Made by a program: the position numbers and the translations under genes | The notes under the pieces: model-generated | The model's input: only the letters and a program-made list of their open reading frames with translations | Databases searched by the model: none | Told to the model about the DNA's origin: nothing | DNA from: Actinomycetota bacterium | GTDB lineage: Bacteria > Actinomycetota > Acidimicrobiia > Spongiisociales > UBA11373 | Direction: 5' to 3' | DNA: 5,495 nucleotides | Assembly (NCBI GenBank): GCA_003486285.1 | Contig: DNGH01000289.1 | Location: forward strand, 1 to 5,495 | Part shown: piece after piece, positions 1 through 5,473 of the stretch | Layout of the letters: the number at the start of each line of letters is the position of its first letter | How positions within the stretch are numbered: position 1 is the first letter of the stretch

Positions 1-84
1 GGCACCTGGCACCTGGCACCCGGCACCTGGCACCCGGCACCTGGCACCCGGCACCCGGTACCCGGTACCCGGCAACCGGTAACT
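1..84. repeat. Heptamer tandem array, 12 units of GGYAMCY, upstream of queA
   Basis: Twelve contiguous 7-bp units with no insertions or deletions. In order they are GGCACCT x2, GGCACCC, GGCACCT, GGCACCC, GGCACCT, GGCACCC x2, GGTACCC x2, GGCAACC and GGTAACT. Positions 8-49 form a higher-order 14-bp repeat (GGCACCT followed by GGCACCC) present three times. Units nearer the gene drift from GGCACCY to GGTACCC and then to GGYAACY. The array begins at the window edge, so its true 5' end is not visible. It ends 8 nt before the queA ATG and occupies the place where a leader and ribosome binding site would normally be. It has no spacers and no coding signal. Its function is unknown; it could be a neutral simple-sequence repeat, a protein-binding array or an expression-tuning element. 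Confidence 0.95.
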
Positions 85-92
85 TCTCCACG

Positions 93-1097
93 ATGCTCAC
101 CTCGGACTTCCGGTACGACCTCCCCGAGCGAGCGATCGCGCAGAGCGCCATCGAACCGCGCCACGCGGCGCGATTGCTCGATACCCGGACCATGGGAGAC
201 CGCGTCGTCGCCGACCTGCCGAGCCTGCTGACGCCGGGCGACCTGGTGGTCGTCAACAGCACCCGGGTGCGCCGCGCCCGATTGGCGGCGACCAAAGACA
301 GCGGTGGCGCCGTCGAAGTGCTGTTGCTGCGCCCCCACACGGCGGGCTCCTGGCAGGCGCTGGTGCGTCCGCGGCGCCGGGTGCGGCGCGGCACCAGGCT
401 CACCGCAGGACCGGTGGTGTTCGAGGTGGGTCAATCGCTCACCGACGGCGTCGTGGTGTTGAAGATCGTCGGCGGGTCGGTGGAGGAGGCGGTGGCATCG
501 GTCGGGACGATTCCCCTGCCTCCGTACTTCCACGGGGAGCTCACCGATCCGGAGCGATATCAGACCGTTTACGCCCTCCGCGAGGCATCGGCGGCCGCAC
601 CCACCGCCGGACTGCACTTCACGCCGGAACTCATCGCCGCCCTGGAGGGACGCAACATCATGATGACGGCAGTCGACCTCGAGATCGGGCTCGACACCTT
701 CCGTCCCATCGCCGCCGAACGCATCACCGATCACGCCATGCACCAGGAGCGGGTGATCGTCGGGGAGGAGGCCGTGTCCGCCATCGCCGCCACCCGGGCT
801 GGCGGGGGTCGGGTCGTGGCAATCGGCACCACCGTGGTCCGGTCGCTCGAGTCGGCTGCGGCCGGCGGTGCCCTGCGCCCATTCGATGGGGTCACGGATC
901 TCTTCATCACTCCGGGCTATCGCTTCCAGGTGGTCGACGTCCTCGTCACCAACTTCCACGTTCCCGGCTCGACCCTCATCGTCCTGGTTGCGGCCTTCAT
1001 GGGTTCGGCCTGGCGGGAGGCCTACACCACCGCCCTGGGGCGCGGCTACCGGTTCCTGTCGTTCGGTGACGCCATGCTCGCGGAGCGCCGGCCATGA
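93..1097 (+). CDS. queA: S-adenosylmethionine:tRNA ribosyltransferase-isomerase (QueA)
   Basis: QueA is a cytoplasmic enzyme that moves the ribosyl part of S-adenosylmethionine onto preQ1 at tRNA position 34 and isomerises it, giving epoxyqueuosine. It acts after Tgt in queuosine synthesis. Family motifs run in order along the 334 residues: the N-terminal YDLPERAIAQ (8-17) with PRHAARLL (22-29), GDLVVVNSTRV (49-59), GGAVEVLLLRP (71-81), IPLPPYF (140-146), ERYQTVYA (154-161), the signature AAPTAGLHFT (168-177), and the C-terminal FLSFGDAML. The length is close to the usual 340-356. The ATG at 93 is chosen because the protein then begins exactly where the family begins. No Shine-Dalgarno sequence precedes it; a heptamer array ends 8 nt upstream. 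The motif usually read as LHVGLGTF is LEIGLDTF here (196-203), with Glu197 in place of the usual His. The stop overlaps the tgt start by 4 nt, which suggests translational coupling. Confidence 0.96.
   Translation: MLTSDFRYDLPERAIAQSAIEPRHAARLLDTRTMGDRVVADLPSLLTPGDLVVVNSTRVRRARLAATKDSGGAVEVLLLRPHTAGSWQALVRPRRRVRRGTRLTAGPVVFEVGQSLTDGVVVLKIVGGSVEEAVASVGTIPLPPYFHGELTDPERYQTVYALREASAAAPTAGLHFTPELIAALEGRNIMMTAVDLEIGLDTFRPIAAERITDHAMHQERVIVGEEAVSAIAATRAGGGRVVAIGTTVVRSLESAAAGGALRPFDGVTDLFITPGYRFQVVDVLVTNFHVPGSTLIVLVAAFMGSAWREAYTTALGRGYRFLSFGDAMLAERRP
1082..1085 (+). promoter_or_regulatory. Ribosome binding site for tgt
   Basis: GGAG lies inside the end of queA, 8 nt before the tgt ATG at 1094. It supports that start codon and the 4-nt ATGA overlap with queA, so tgt can be translated by new or re-initiating ribosomes. 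Confidence 0.6.
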
Positions 1098-2218
1098 GTG
1101 CCGTGCAATTCACGATCGCCATCACCGACGGTGCGGCTCGGGCCGGAGTCCTCACCACCGCTCACGGCGAGGTGCCGACTCCGGCGTTCATGCCAGTCGG
1201 GACCCGGGCCACGGTGCGGGCGATCGGCGTCGACGATCTCGCCGCGGTGGGGGCGGACATGGTCCTGGCCAACACCTATCACCTCATGCTGCGTCCCGGC
1301 GCGGAGACGATCGCGGCACTCGGAGGAGTGCAGCGGTTCATGGGCTGGCCGGGGCCGGTGCTCACCGACTCGGGCGGGTTCCAGGTGTTCTCCCTGGACC
1401 CGCGCGTCGACGAGGACGGTGTCACCTTCCGCTCCACCTACGACGGGTCGACGGTACGGATGACCCCGGAGTCGGCGGTGGCGGCCCAGGAGGCGATCGG
1501 GTCCGACATCGCCATGGTCTTCGACCACCTCGTCGGCCTTCCCGCTCCCGTCGAGCGGGTGTCCGATGCGATGGAGCGCACCCTGCGCTGGGCGGAACGG
1601 GCCCGGGCGGCGCACCGCCGCTCCGACCAGGCGCTCTTCGGCATCGTCCAGGGCGGGGTCGATCCGGAGTTGCGAACAATGAGCGCCCGTCGCACCGCGG
1701 AGCTCGGATTCCCCGGATTCGGGATCGGTGGGCTGTCGGTGGGGGAGTCGGCCGCGGATCGCGCCGTGGCGCTCGATGCGGTCGCCGCCGTCCTGCCCGA
1801 GTCCAAGCTGCGGTACGTGATGGGTCTGGGGGACACCGCCGGCGTGCTCGACGCCGTGAGCCGGGGTTTCGATCTGTTCGATTGCGTGTGGCCGACCCGC
1901 CTCGCCCGCCACGGGAAGGCGCTCACCGCCCACGGCGACTTCTCGATTCGCCGCGCTGAGTTCGCCACCGACTCCGGTCCCCTGGACCCCGATTGCGTCT
2001 GCTTCACCTGCCGTCATCACAGCCGGGCCTACCTGCGACACCTGAGGATCACCGACGAGCTGCTCGGGCATCGGTTGATGAGCATCCACAATCTGGCCTA
2101 CACCCTGGGTGTCCTCAGGCAGGCGCGGGAGGCGATCGTCGCCGGTCGCTTCGAGGGGTTTCGCCGAGGGGTGCTCGACCGGCGCGGGCCGGATGCCGGG
2201 AATGAAGGGCTACGCTAG
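1094..2218 (+). CDS. tgt: Queuine/preQ1 tRNA-guanine transglycosylase (Tgt)
   Basis: Tgt exchanges guanine for preQ1 at the wobble position (G34) of tRNAs for Asp, Asn, His and Tyr, supplying the substrate of QueA. The 374 residues form a full-length TIM-barrel enzyme. LTDSGGFQVFS (90-100) contains Asp92, matching the catalytic-site Asp102 of the Zymomonas enzyme. Asp144 in SDIAMVFD matches base-binding Asp156, and Gln186 in GIVQGGV matches Gln203. GIGGLSVGE (210-218) is the substrate loop. Asp263 in LFDCVWPTR matches the nucleophile Asp280. The zinc site is complete: Cys301, Cys303 and Cys306, with His332 in SIHN. These numbers come from motif alignment by eye. Small departures are DHL instead of the common DEC after Asp144, CVWPTR instead of CVLPTR, and RHGKALT instead of RNGTAFT. 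The queA neighbour argues for tRNA rather than DNA modification. Start: ATG overlapping the queA stop, with GGAG upstream. Confidence 0.97.
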   Translation: MSAVQFTIAITDGAARAGVLTTAHGEVPTPAFMPVGTRATVRAIGVDDLAAVGADMVLANTYHLMLRPGAETIAALGGVQRFMGWPGPVLTDSGGFQVFSLDPRVDEDGVTFRSTYDGSTVRMTPESAVAAQEAIGSDIAMVFDHLVGLPAPVERVSDAMERTLRWAERARAAHRRSDQALFGIVQGGVDPELRTMSARRTAELGFPGFGIGGLSVGESAADRAVALDAVAAVLPESKLRYVMGLGDTAGVLDAVSRGFDLFDCVWPTRLARHGKALTAHGDFSIRRAEFATDSGPLDPDCVCFTCRHHSRAYLRHLRITDELLGHRLMSIHNLAYTLGVLRQAREAIVAGRFEGFRRGVLDRRGPDAGNEGLR

Positions 2219-2250
2219 GCGACCGCCTTGCCGCCGATGGGGCAGACTCC

Positions 2251-2255
2251 GGAGG
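2251..2255 (+). promoter_or_regulatory. Ribosome binding site for yajC
   Basis: GGAGG lies 4 nt before the yajC ATG at 2260, in the 41-nt gap after tgt. It is the strongest Shine-Dalgarno match in the first half of the window, although the spacing is a little short. No convincing promoter or terminator is visible in the same gap, so read-through from tgt is likely. Confidence 0.65.
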
Positions 2256-2259
2256 TTCG

Positions 2260-2565
2260 ATGATCACCATCCTCGCCCAGGCCGAGACCGCTGCCGAAGA
2301 GGGATCGACGTGGCTCACCCTCGTCCTCTACGCCGTCGTCCTCGGCGGGCTCTTCTACTTCCTCATGATTCGCCCGCAGCGCACCCGGATGCGTCGTCAG
2401 CAGGAGATGATCGAGGGACTCAAGGTCGGCGATGAGGTCACGACCATCGGCGGCATCTACGGGCGGATCGAGTTCATGGATGAGGCGACCGCGGTCCTCC
2501 AGGTGGAAGGCGGCGGCCGTTTGCGGGTGGCCCGTCGCGCCCTGGCGGGAAAGGTGACCGGTTAG
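2260..2565 (+). CDS. yajC: Sec translocon accessory subunit YajC
   Basis: YajC is a small single-span membrane protein that associates with SecD and SecF at the SecYEG protein-export channel. The 101-residue protein has a short N-terminal segment and then one hydrophobic span at about residues 18-36. The family signature follows it directly: FLMIRPQRTRMRRQQEM (about 34-50), with Arg38-Pro39-Gln40 at the membrane edge and a basic cytoplasmic stretch. The conserved LKVGDEVTTIGGIYGRI (54-70) follows, and then a small beta-rich domain. Length is typical for the family (about 85-115). The gene sits 41 nt after tgt and 4 nt before secD, the standard position for this subunit. The ATG is supported by a GGAGG just upstream. 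Nothing in the sequence looks broken or unusual. Confidence 0.96.
   Translation: MITILAQAETAAEEGSTWLTLVLYAVVLGGLFYFLMIRPQRTRMRRQQEMIEGLKVGDEVTTIGGIYGRIEFMDEATAVLQVEGGGRLRVARRALAGKVTG
2551..2557 (+). promoter_or_regulatory. Possible ribosome binding site for secD
   Basis: AAGGTGA lies within the last codons of yajC, 12 nt before the secD ATG at 2570. The spacing is long, so secD translation may depend mostly on ribosomes finishing yajC only 4 nt upstream. This is a tentative call. Confidence 0.35.
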
Positions 2566-2569
2566 CCCG

Positions 2570-4246
2570 ATGTCGCGGCGCGGCGCCCTGATCACTCTCC
2601 TGGTGACGCTGACCGTCGCCTTCGGGCTGCTCGCCCTCACCCAGTTCACCGGGACCACGCCGCGCCTCGGACTCGACCTGCAGGGTGGGTTCTCGGTCGT
2701 GCTGGAGGCGCCTGCGGGAACCGATGCCGACGTGCTCGATCAGGCGGTGGAAGTGATGCGCCGCCGGATCGAAGCCCTCGGATCGGTGCAGGAGCCCGAG
2801 ATCGCCGTCGTCGGCGACCGCACCGTCGAGGTGCAGTTGCCCGGGGTGACCGACCGGGAGCGGGCCCTGGCCGCGGTGGGCACCACCGGCCAGCTCGAGT
2901 TCCGCCAGGTGCTCTCGATCAGCCCGATCCCCGGGGTGAGCCCGGTCTTCTTCGCGGCGGCACTCGACGACACCACCACGACGACGACGCCCATCTTCGA
3001 CTTCTCCACTACCACCACCACGGTGCCCGGGTCGGCTTCGGGAACGACCGCGGCTCCCGGCGACACGAGCAGCACGACCTCCACGACGGCCGCCATCACC
3101 ACGACGACGACCCTCCCGGTCGATCCCAAGGAGGGTGTCGTGCTCCCGGAGGGGGTCACCTGGTGCGACGAGGTCGATCAACCCGGGTGCGTCGACGTCA
3201 CCACCGGGCTCACCCCGAATCCCGATCCAGAACTCGACGCCTTCCTCGCCAGCGACTTCCAGACCGGCGGGGGGATCATGTACCACACCGGTCCGGCGCG
3301 CATCCTCGGTTCGGACCTCAAGGGGGCCCAGGCTCAGTTCCAGGGGACCAGTTCGATCGCAGGCGAATGGATCGTGGTGCTCGAGTTCACCGACGACGGG
3401 GGAACGCGTTTCACCGAGGTGACCAAGGAGCTGGCCGGTTTCCCGGTCGGGGATCCCCGTCGCCAGTTCGCCATCGTGCTGGATAAGACTGTCCAGTCGG
3501 CTCCGGCGATCGCGGCCGACGTGTCGCCGACCACGGGGATCTCCGGCGGCACCGCGGTGATCACCCTCGGCTCTTCGAGCGATCAGGAATCGGAGGCGAG
3601 CAACCTGGCCGTGGTTCTGCGCTACGGTGCCCTCCCGGTGGCCTTCGAGCAGTCGACCGTCGAATCCGTGTCGGCCACTCTCGGCGAGGACTCGCTCCAC
3701 GCGGGCCTCATCGCCGGGTTCATCGGTCTGCTCCTCGTGGCGGTGGCGATGATCCTGTACTACCGGGTCCTCGGCCTGATCAACGTCGTCGGCCTGGCCG
3801 TTTCGGGCGCACTCACCCTGGTGGTGTTCTCGGTACTGGGTGCCTGGCAGGGGGTCACCCTCACCCTGGCTGGGGTGGCAGGGATCATCGTCGGCGTCGG
3901 CGTCAGCGCGGACTCCTACGTCGTGTACTTCGAGCGGATCAAGGAAGAGGTGCATGGGGGCCGCTCGCTGCGATCGGCCGTCGACCACGGATTCACCCAG
4001 GCGATCCGCACCATCCTCACCGCCAATACCGTGTCGATCTCCGGCGCCATCCTGCTGTTCTTCCTGGCGATCGGTTCGGTGAAGGGATTCGCCCTGGCGC
4101 TGCTCATCACCACGACCTTGGACATCCTGGTGGCGGTGTTCTACACGCGGCCGGCGGTGTCGCTCCTCGCCCAGACCCGCCTCGGTGAAGGAGGGCGGTT
4201 CTCGGTTCGCGGCGCCACCGGACGACCGACGGAGGCGACCGGATGA
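2570..4246 (+). CDS. secD: Protein translocase subunit SecD
   Basis: SecD is a membrane subunit that, with SecF, pulls exported proteins through SecYEG using the proton gradient. The 558 residues show the expected plan. Span 1 is at about 7-26, followed by the LGLDLQGG motif (33-40) and a large extracytoplasmic domain to about 377. That domain contains RRQFAIVLDKTVQSAPAI (297-314), ISGGTAVITLG (324-334) and LRYGALPV (350-357). Five further spans lie at about 378-398, 402-424, 430-450, 484-503 and 506-526. Asp448 in SADSYVVYFERI (446-457) is the conserved proton-pathway Asp; the ADS form is actinobacterial-like. Two oddities lie in the outer domain: a Thr-rich insert at about 133-183, and two cysteines (199 and 207) just after it. 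ATG at 2570 is chosen because it gives a short basic N-terminus before span 1. The stop overlaps the secF start by 4 nt. Confidence 0.97.
   Translation: MSRRGALITLLVTLTVAFGLLALTQFTGTTPRLGLDLQGGFSVVLEAPAGTDADVLDQAVEVMRRRIEALGSVQEPEIAVVGDRTVEVQLPGVTDRERALAAVGTTGQLEFRQVLSISPIPGVSPVFFAAALDDTTTTTTPIFDFSTTTTTVPGSASGTTAAPGDTSSTTSTTAAITTTTTLPVDPKEGVVLPEGVTWCDEVDQPGCVDVTTGLTPNPDPELDAFLASDFQTGGGIMYHTGPARILGSDLKGAQAQFQGTSSIAGEWIVVLEFTDDGGTRFTEVTKELAGFPVGDPRRQFAIVLDKTVQSAPAIAADVSPTTGISGGTAVITLGSSSDQESEASNLAVVLRYGALPVAFEQSTVESVSATLGEDSLHAGLIAGFIGLLLVAVAMILYYRVLGLINVVGLAVSGALTLVVFSVLGAWQGVTLTLAGVAGIIVGVGVSADSYVVYFERIKEEVHGGRSLRSAVDHGFTQAIRTILTANTVSISGAILLFFLAIGSVKGFALALLITTTLDILVAVFYTRPAVSLLAQTRLGEGGRFSVRGATGRPTEATG
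2972..3112 (+). other. Thr-rich low-complexity insert within SecD
   Basis: Residues 135-181 of SecD contain 23 threonines out of 47, in runs of six, five and five, separated by short Ser/Ala/Gly/Pro stretches. The DNA is built from mixed ACC and ACG codons, so it is not a pure trinucleotide repeat. The insert splits the outer (P1) domain between the QLEFRQV segment and the later conserved core. It is most likely a flexible extracytoplasmic linker, possibly glycosylated; that last point is inference. Actinobacterial SecD proteins often have low-complexity inserts near here, usually rich in Pro or Gln. Confidence 0.9.
4231..4235 (+). promoter_or_regulatory. Ribosome binding site for secF
   Basis: GGAGG lies inside the end of secD, 7 nt before the secF ATG at 4243. 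Sequence and spacing are both near ideal. It confirms the secF start at the ATGA overlap and suggests that SecD and SecF are made in coupled amounts. Confidence 0.7.
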
Positions 4247-5307
4247 GCCTCTGGCGCGACCTCTACCACGGCGACACCCGGTTCGACTTCTTCGGCTACC
4301 GGCGGCGGTGGTTTGCGATATCGGGGGTGATCATCGCGGTGTCGCTGTTCGCGCTGGTCTTCCTCCGCCTCGACCTGAGTGTGGACTTCCGCGGTGGCAC
4401 GCTGATCGAGTTCGCCAACCCCAACGGGGTGTCGATCGCAGACGTACGCGAGCTGGTGGACGACGCCGGGGTCGGCAGCGCCAAGGTGCAGCAGGTGGGC
4501 GGCTCGGGCATCCGGGTGCAGACGGCACAGCTCGAGGCTGCAGCGGAGGATGCGCTGGTTGCCGATCTCGCGGTGCTCCTCGGGGAGGATCCTGCCGATG
4601 CCAGCCGGCAATCGGTGGGCCCCACGTTCGGGAGCCAGGTCACCAAGTCGGCGGTGCGGGCGTTGATCGTGTTCTTGATAGTGATCGCCCTGTACATGGC
4701 ATGGCGTCTCGAGTGGAAGATGGCGGGTGCCGCCATCCTCGCCCTGATCCATGACCTGCTGTTCACCTCGGGGATCTATGCGCTGACGGGCCTCGAGGTG
4801 ACCCCCGCCACCGTGATCGCCATCCTGACCATCCTCGGATACTCGCTGTACGACACGGTGGTCGTGTTCGACAAGCTGCAGGAGAACGAGAGGGAGCGTG
4901 GGGATCGCCACACCTACGGCGCCATTGTGAACATGTCGATGAACCAGGTCTTGATGCGGTCCATCAACACGTCGCTGATCTCGTTGCTCCCGATCGGAAG
5001 CCTCCTGGTCGTCGGGTCGTTCCTGCTCGGCGCCACCACGCTGCGTGAGTTCGCCCTTGCCCTGTTCATCGGCGTGGCCACGAGCATGTACTCGTCGATC
5101 TTCCTGGCCGCACCACTGGTGGGCATGTGGAAGGAGCGCGAGAGCCACTGGATCAAGTTGCGCAACCGTCTGGAACGGCGCGGTGGTGCCGAGGAGTTCG
5201 CGGTGCACGAGACGGCAGGGCGCGCTACCGCGGGAGCGGGGGCCATGCCGGCCTCCGGCGCCATGCCGCGCCCACCGCGCAAGCGCCAGAAGGGCCCGCG
5301 GCGGTAG
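4243..5307 (+). CDS. secF: Protein translocase subunit SecF
   Basis: SecF pairs with SecD in the membrane to drive late steps of protein export. The 354-residue protein has span 1 at about 23-41, then VDFRGGT (47-53), the short outer domain, and VGPTFGSQVTKSAVRAL (125-141), which leads into five more spans at about 139-154, 160-181, 188-208, 246-265 and 270-296. Conserved residues include His170-Asp171 in the third span, Asp204 in GYSLYDTVVVFDK (199-211), and the cytoplasmic signature NQVLMRSINTS (234-244). GYSLYDTVVVFDK is the form I associate with actinobacterial SecF. The last 35 or so residues form an Ala/Gly/Pro tail ending in a strongly basic cluster (RPPRKRQKGPRR), probably cytoplasmic. 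Start: ATG overlapping the secD stop, with a strong GGAGG upstream. It is the last gene in the window; 12 nt after its stop the heptamer arrays begin. Confidence 0.97.
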   Translation: MSLWRDLYHGDTRFDFFGYRRRWFAISGVIIAVSLFALVFLRLDLSVDFRGGTLIEFANPNGVSIADVRELVDDAGVGSAKVQQVGGSGIRVQTAQLEAAAEDALVADLAVLLGEDPADASRQSVGPTFGSQVTKSAVRALIVFLIVIALYMAWRLEWKMAGAAILALIHDLLFTSGIYALTGLEVTPATVIAILTILGYSLYDTVVVFDKLQENERERGDRHTYGAIVNMSMNQVLMRSINTSLISLLPIGSLLVVGSFLLGATTLREFALALFIGVATSMYSSIFLAAPLVGMWKERESHWIKLRNRLERRGGAEEFAVHETAGRATAGAGAMPASGAMPRPPRKRQKGPRR

Positions 5308-5319
5308 GGGGTCCGCCCC

Positions 5320-5347
5320 GGTTACCGGTTACCAGTTACCAGTTACC
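5320..5347. repeat. Heptamer array: GGTTACC x2 then AGTTACC x2
   Basis: Four contiguous 7-bp units begin 12 nt after the secF stop. GGTTACC is itself an odd palindrome (GGT-T-ACC). Reading the minus strand, the units are GGTAACC and GGTAACT; the latter is identical to the last unit of the array before queA (78-84). This makes the array an inverted relative of the upstream one. Confidence 0.9.
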
Positions 5348-5355
5348 CGCAAGAG

Positions 5356-5390
5356 CGTCGCCCCTCGCCCCTCGCCCGTCGCCTGTCGCC
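5356..5390. repeat. Heptamer array: five units of YSTCGCC
   Basis: Five contiguous 7-bp units: CGTCGCC, CCTCGCC x2, CGTCGCC and TGTCGCC. Only the first two bases vary; TCGCC is invariant. Eight unrelated bases (5348-5355) separate it from the preceding array. Confidence 0.9.
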
Positions 5391-5411
5391 TAGGGCGCCT
5401 TGTCGGTTCTG

Positions 5412-5435
5412 GCTGACCGCTGACCGCTGACCGCT
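5412..5435. repeat. Heptamer array: three and a half units of GCTGACC
   Basis: Three identical GCTGACC units are followed by a partial unit GCT. This is the only array here with no sequence variation among its full units. It is separated from the preceding array by 21 nt that contain the palindrome GGCGCC. Confidence 0.88.
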
Positions 5436-5438
5436 CCT

Positions 5439-5466
5439 CGCACCCGGCACCCGGTACCCGGCACCC
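5439..5466. repeat. Heptamer array: four units of GGCACCC type
   Basis: The units are CGCACCC, GGCACCC, GGTACCC and GGCACCC. They are the same words as in the array before queA, in the same orientation. Positions 5440-5461 match positions 44-65 exactly over 22 nt. Confidence 0.9.
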
Positions 5467-5473
5467 CTCGTCC

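Noticed and set aside
1..84. CRISPR array
   Set aside because: The units are 7 bp and directly contiguous, with no spacers, no 20-40 bp repeats and no cas genes nearby.
2219..2259. Separate promoter for yajC
   Set aside because: The 41-nt gap contains a good ribosome binding site but no clear -35/-10 pair. Co-transcription from upstream explains the layout.
2474..3988. Long minus-strand open frame (504 codons) opposite secD
   Set aside because: It is the mirror of the secD reading frame in GC-rich DNA. Its translation is rich in Arg, Gly, His and Asp with no recognisable domain, while secD on the plus strand shows complete family motifs.
4141..5208. Minus-strand open frame (355 codons) opposite secF
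   Set aside because: Same kind of GC-driven shadow; low-complexity His/Arg/Glu-rich composition, no start signal, and it lies entirely over the end of secD and a well-supported secF.
5298..5319. Rho-independent terminator after secF
   Set aside because: A GGCGG/CCGCC pairing (5300-5304 with 5313-5317) is possible, but the stem is only 5 bp, it overlaps the secF stop codon, and no T-run follows.
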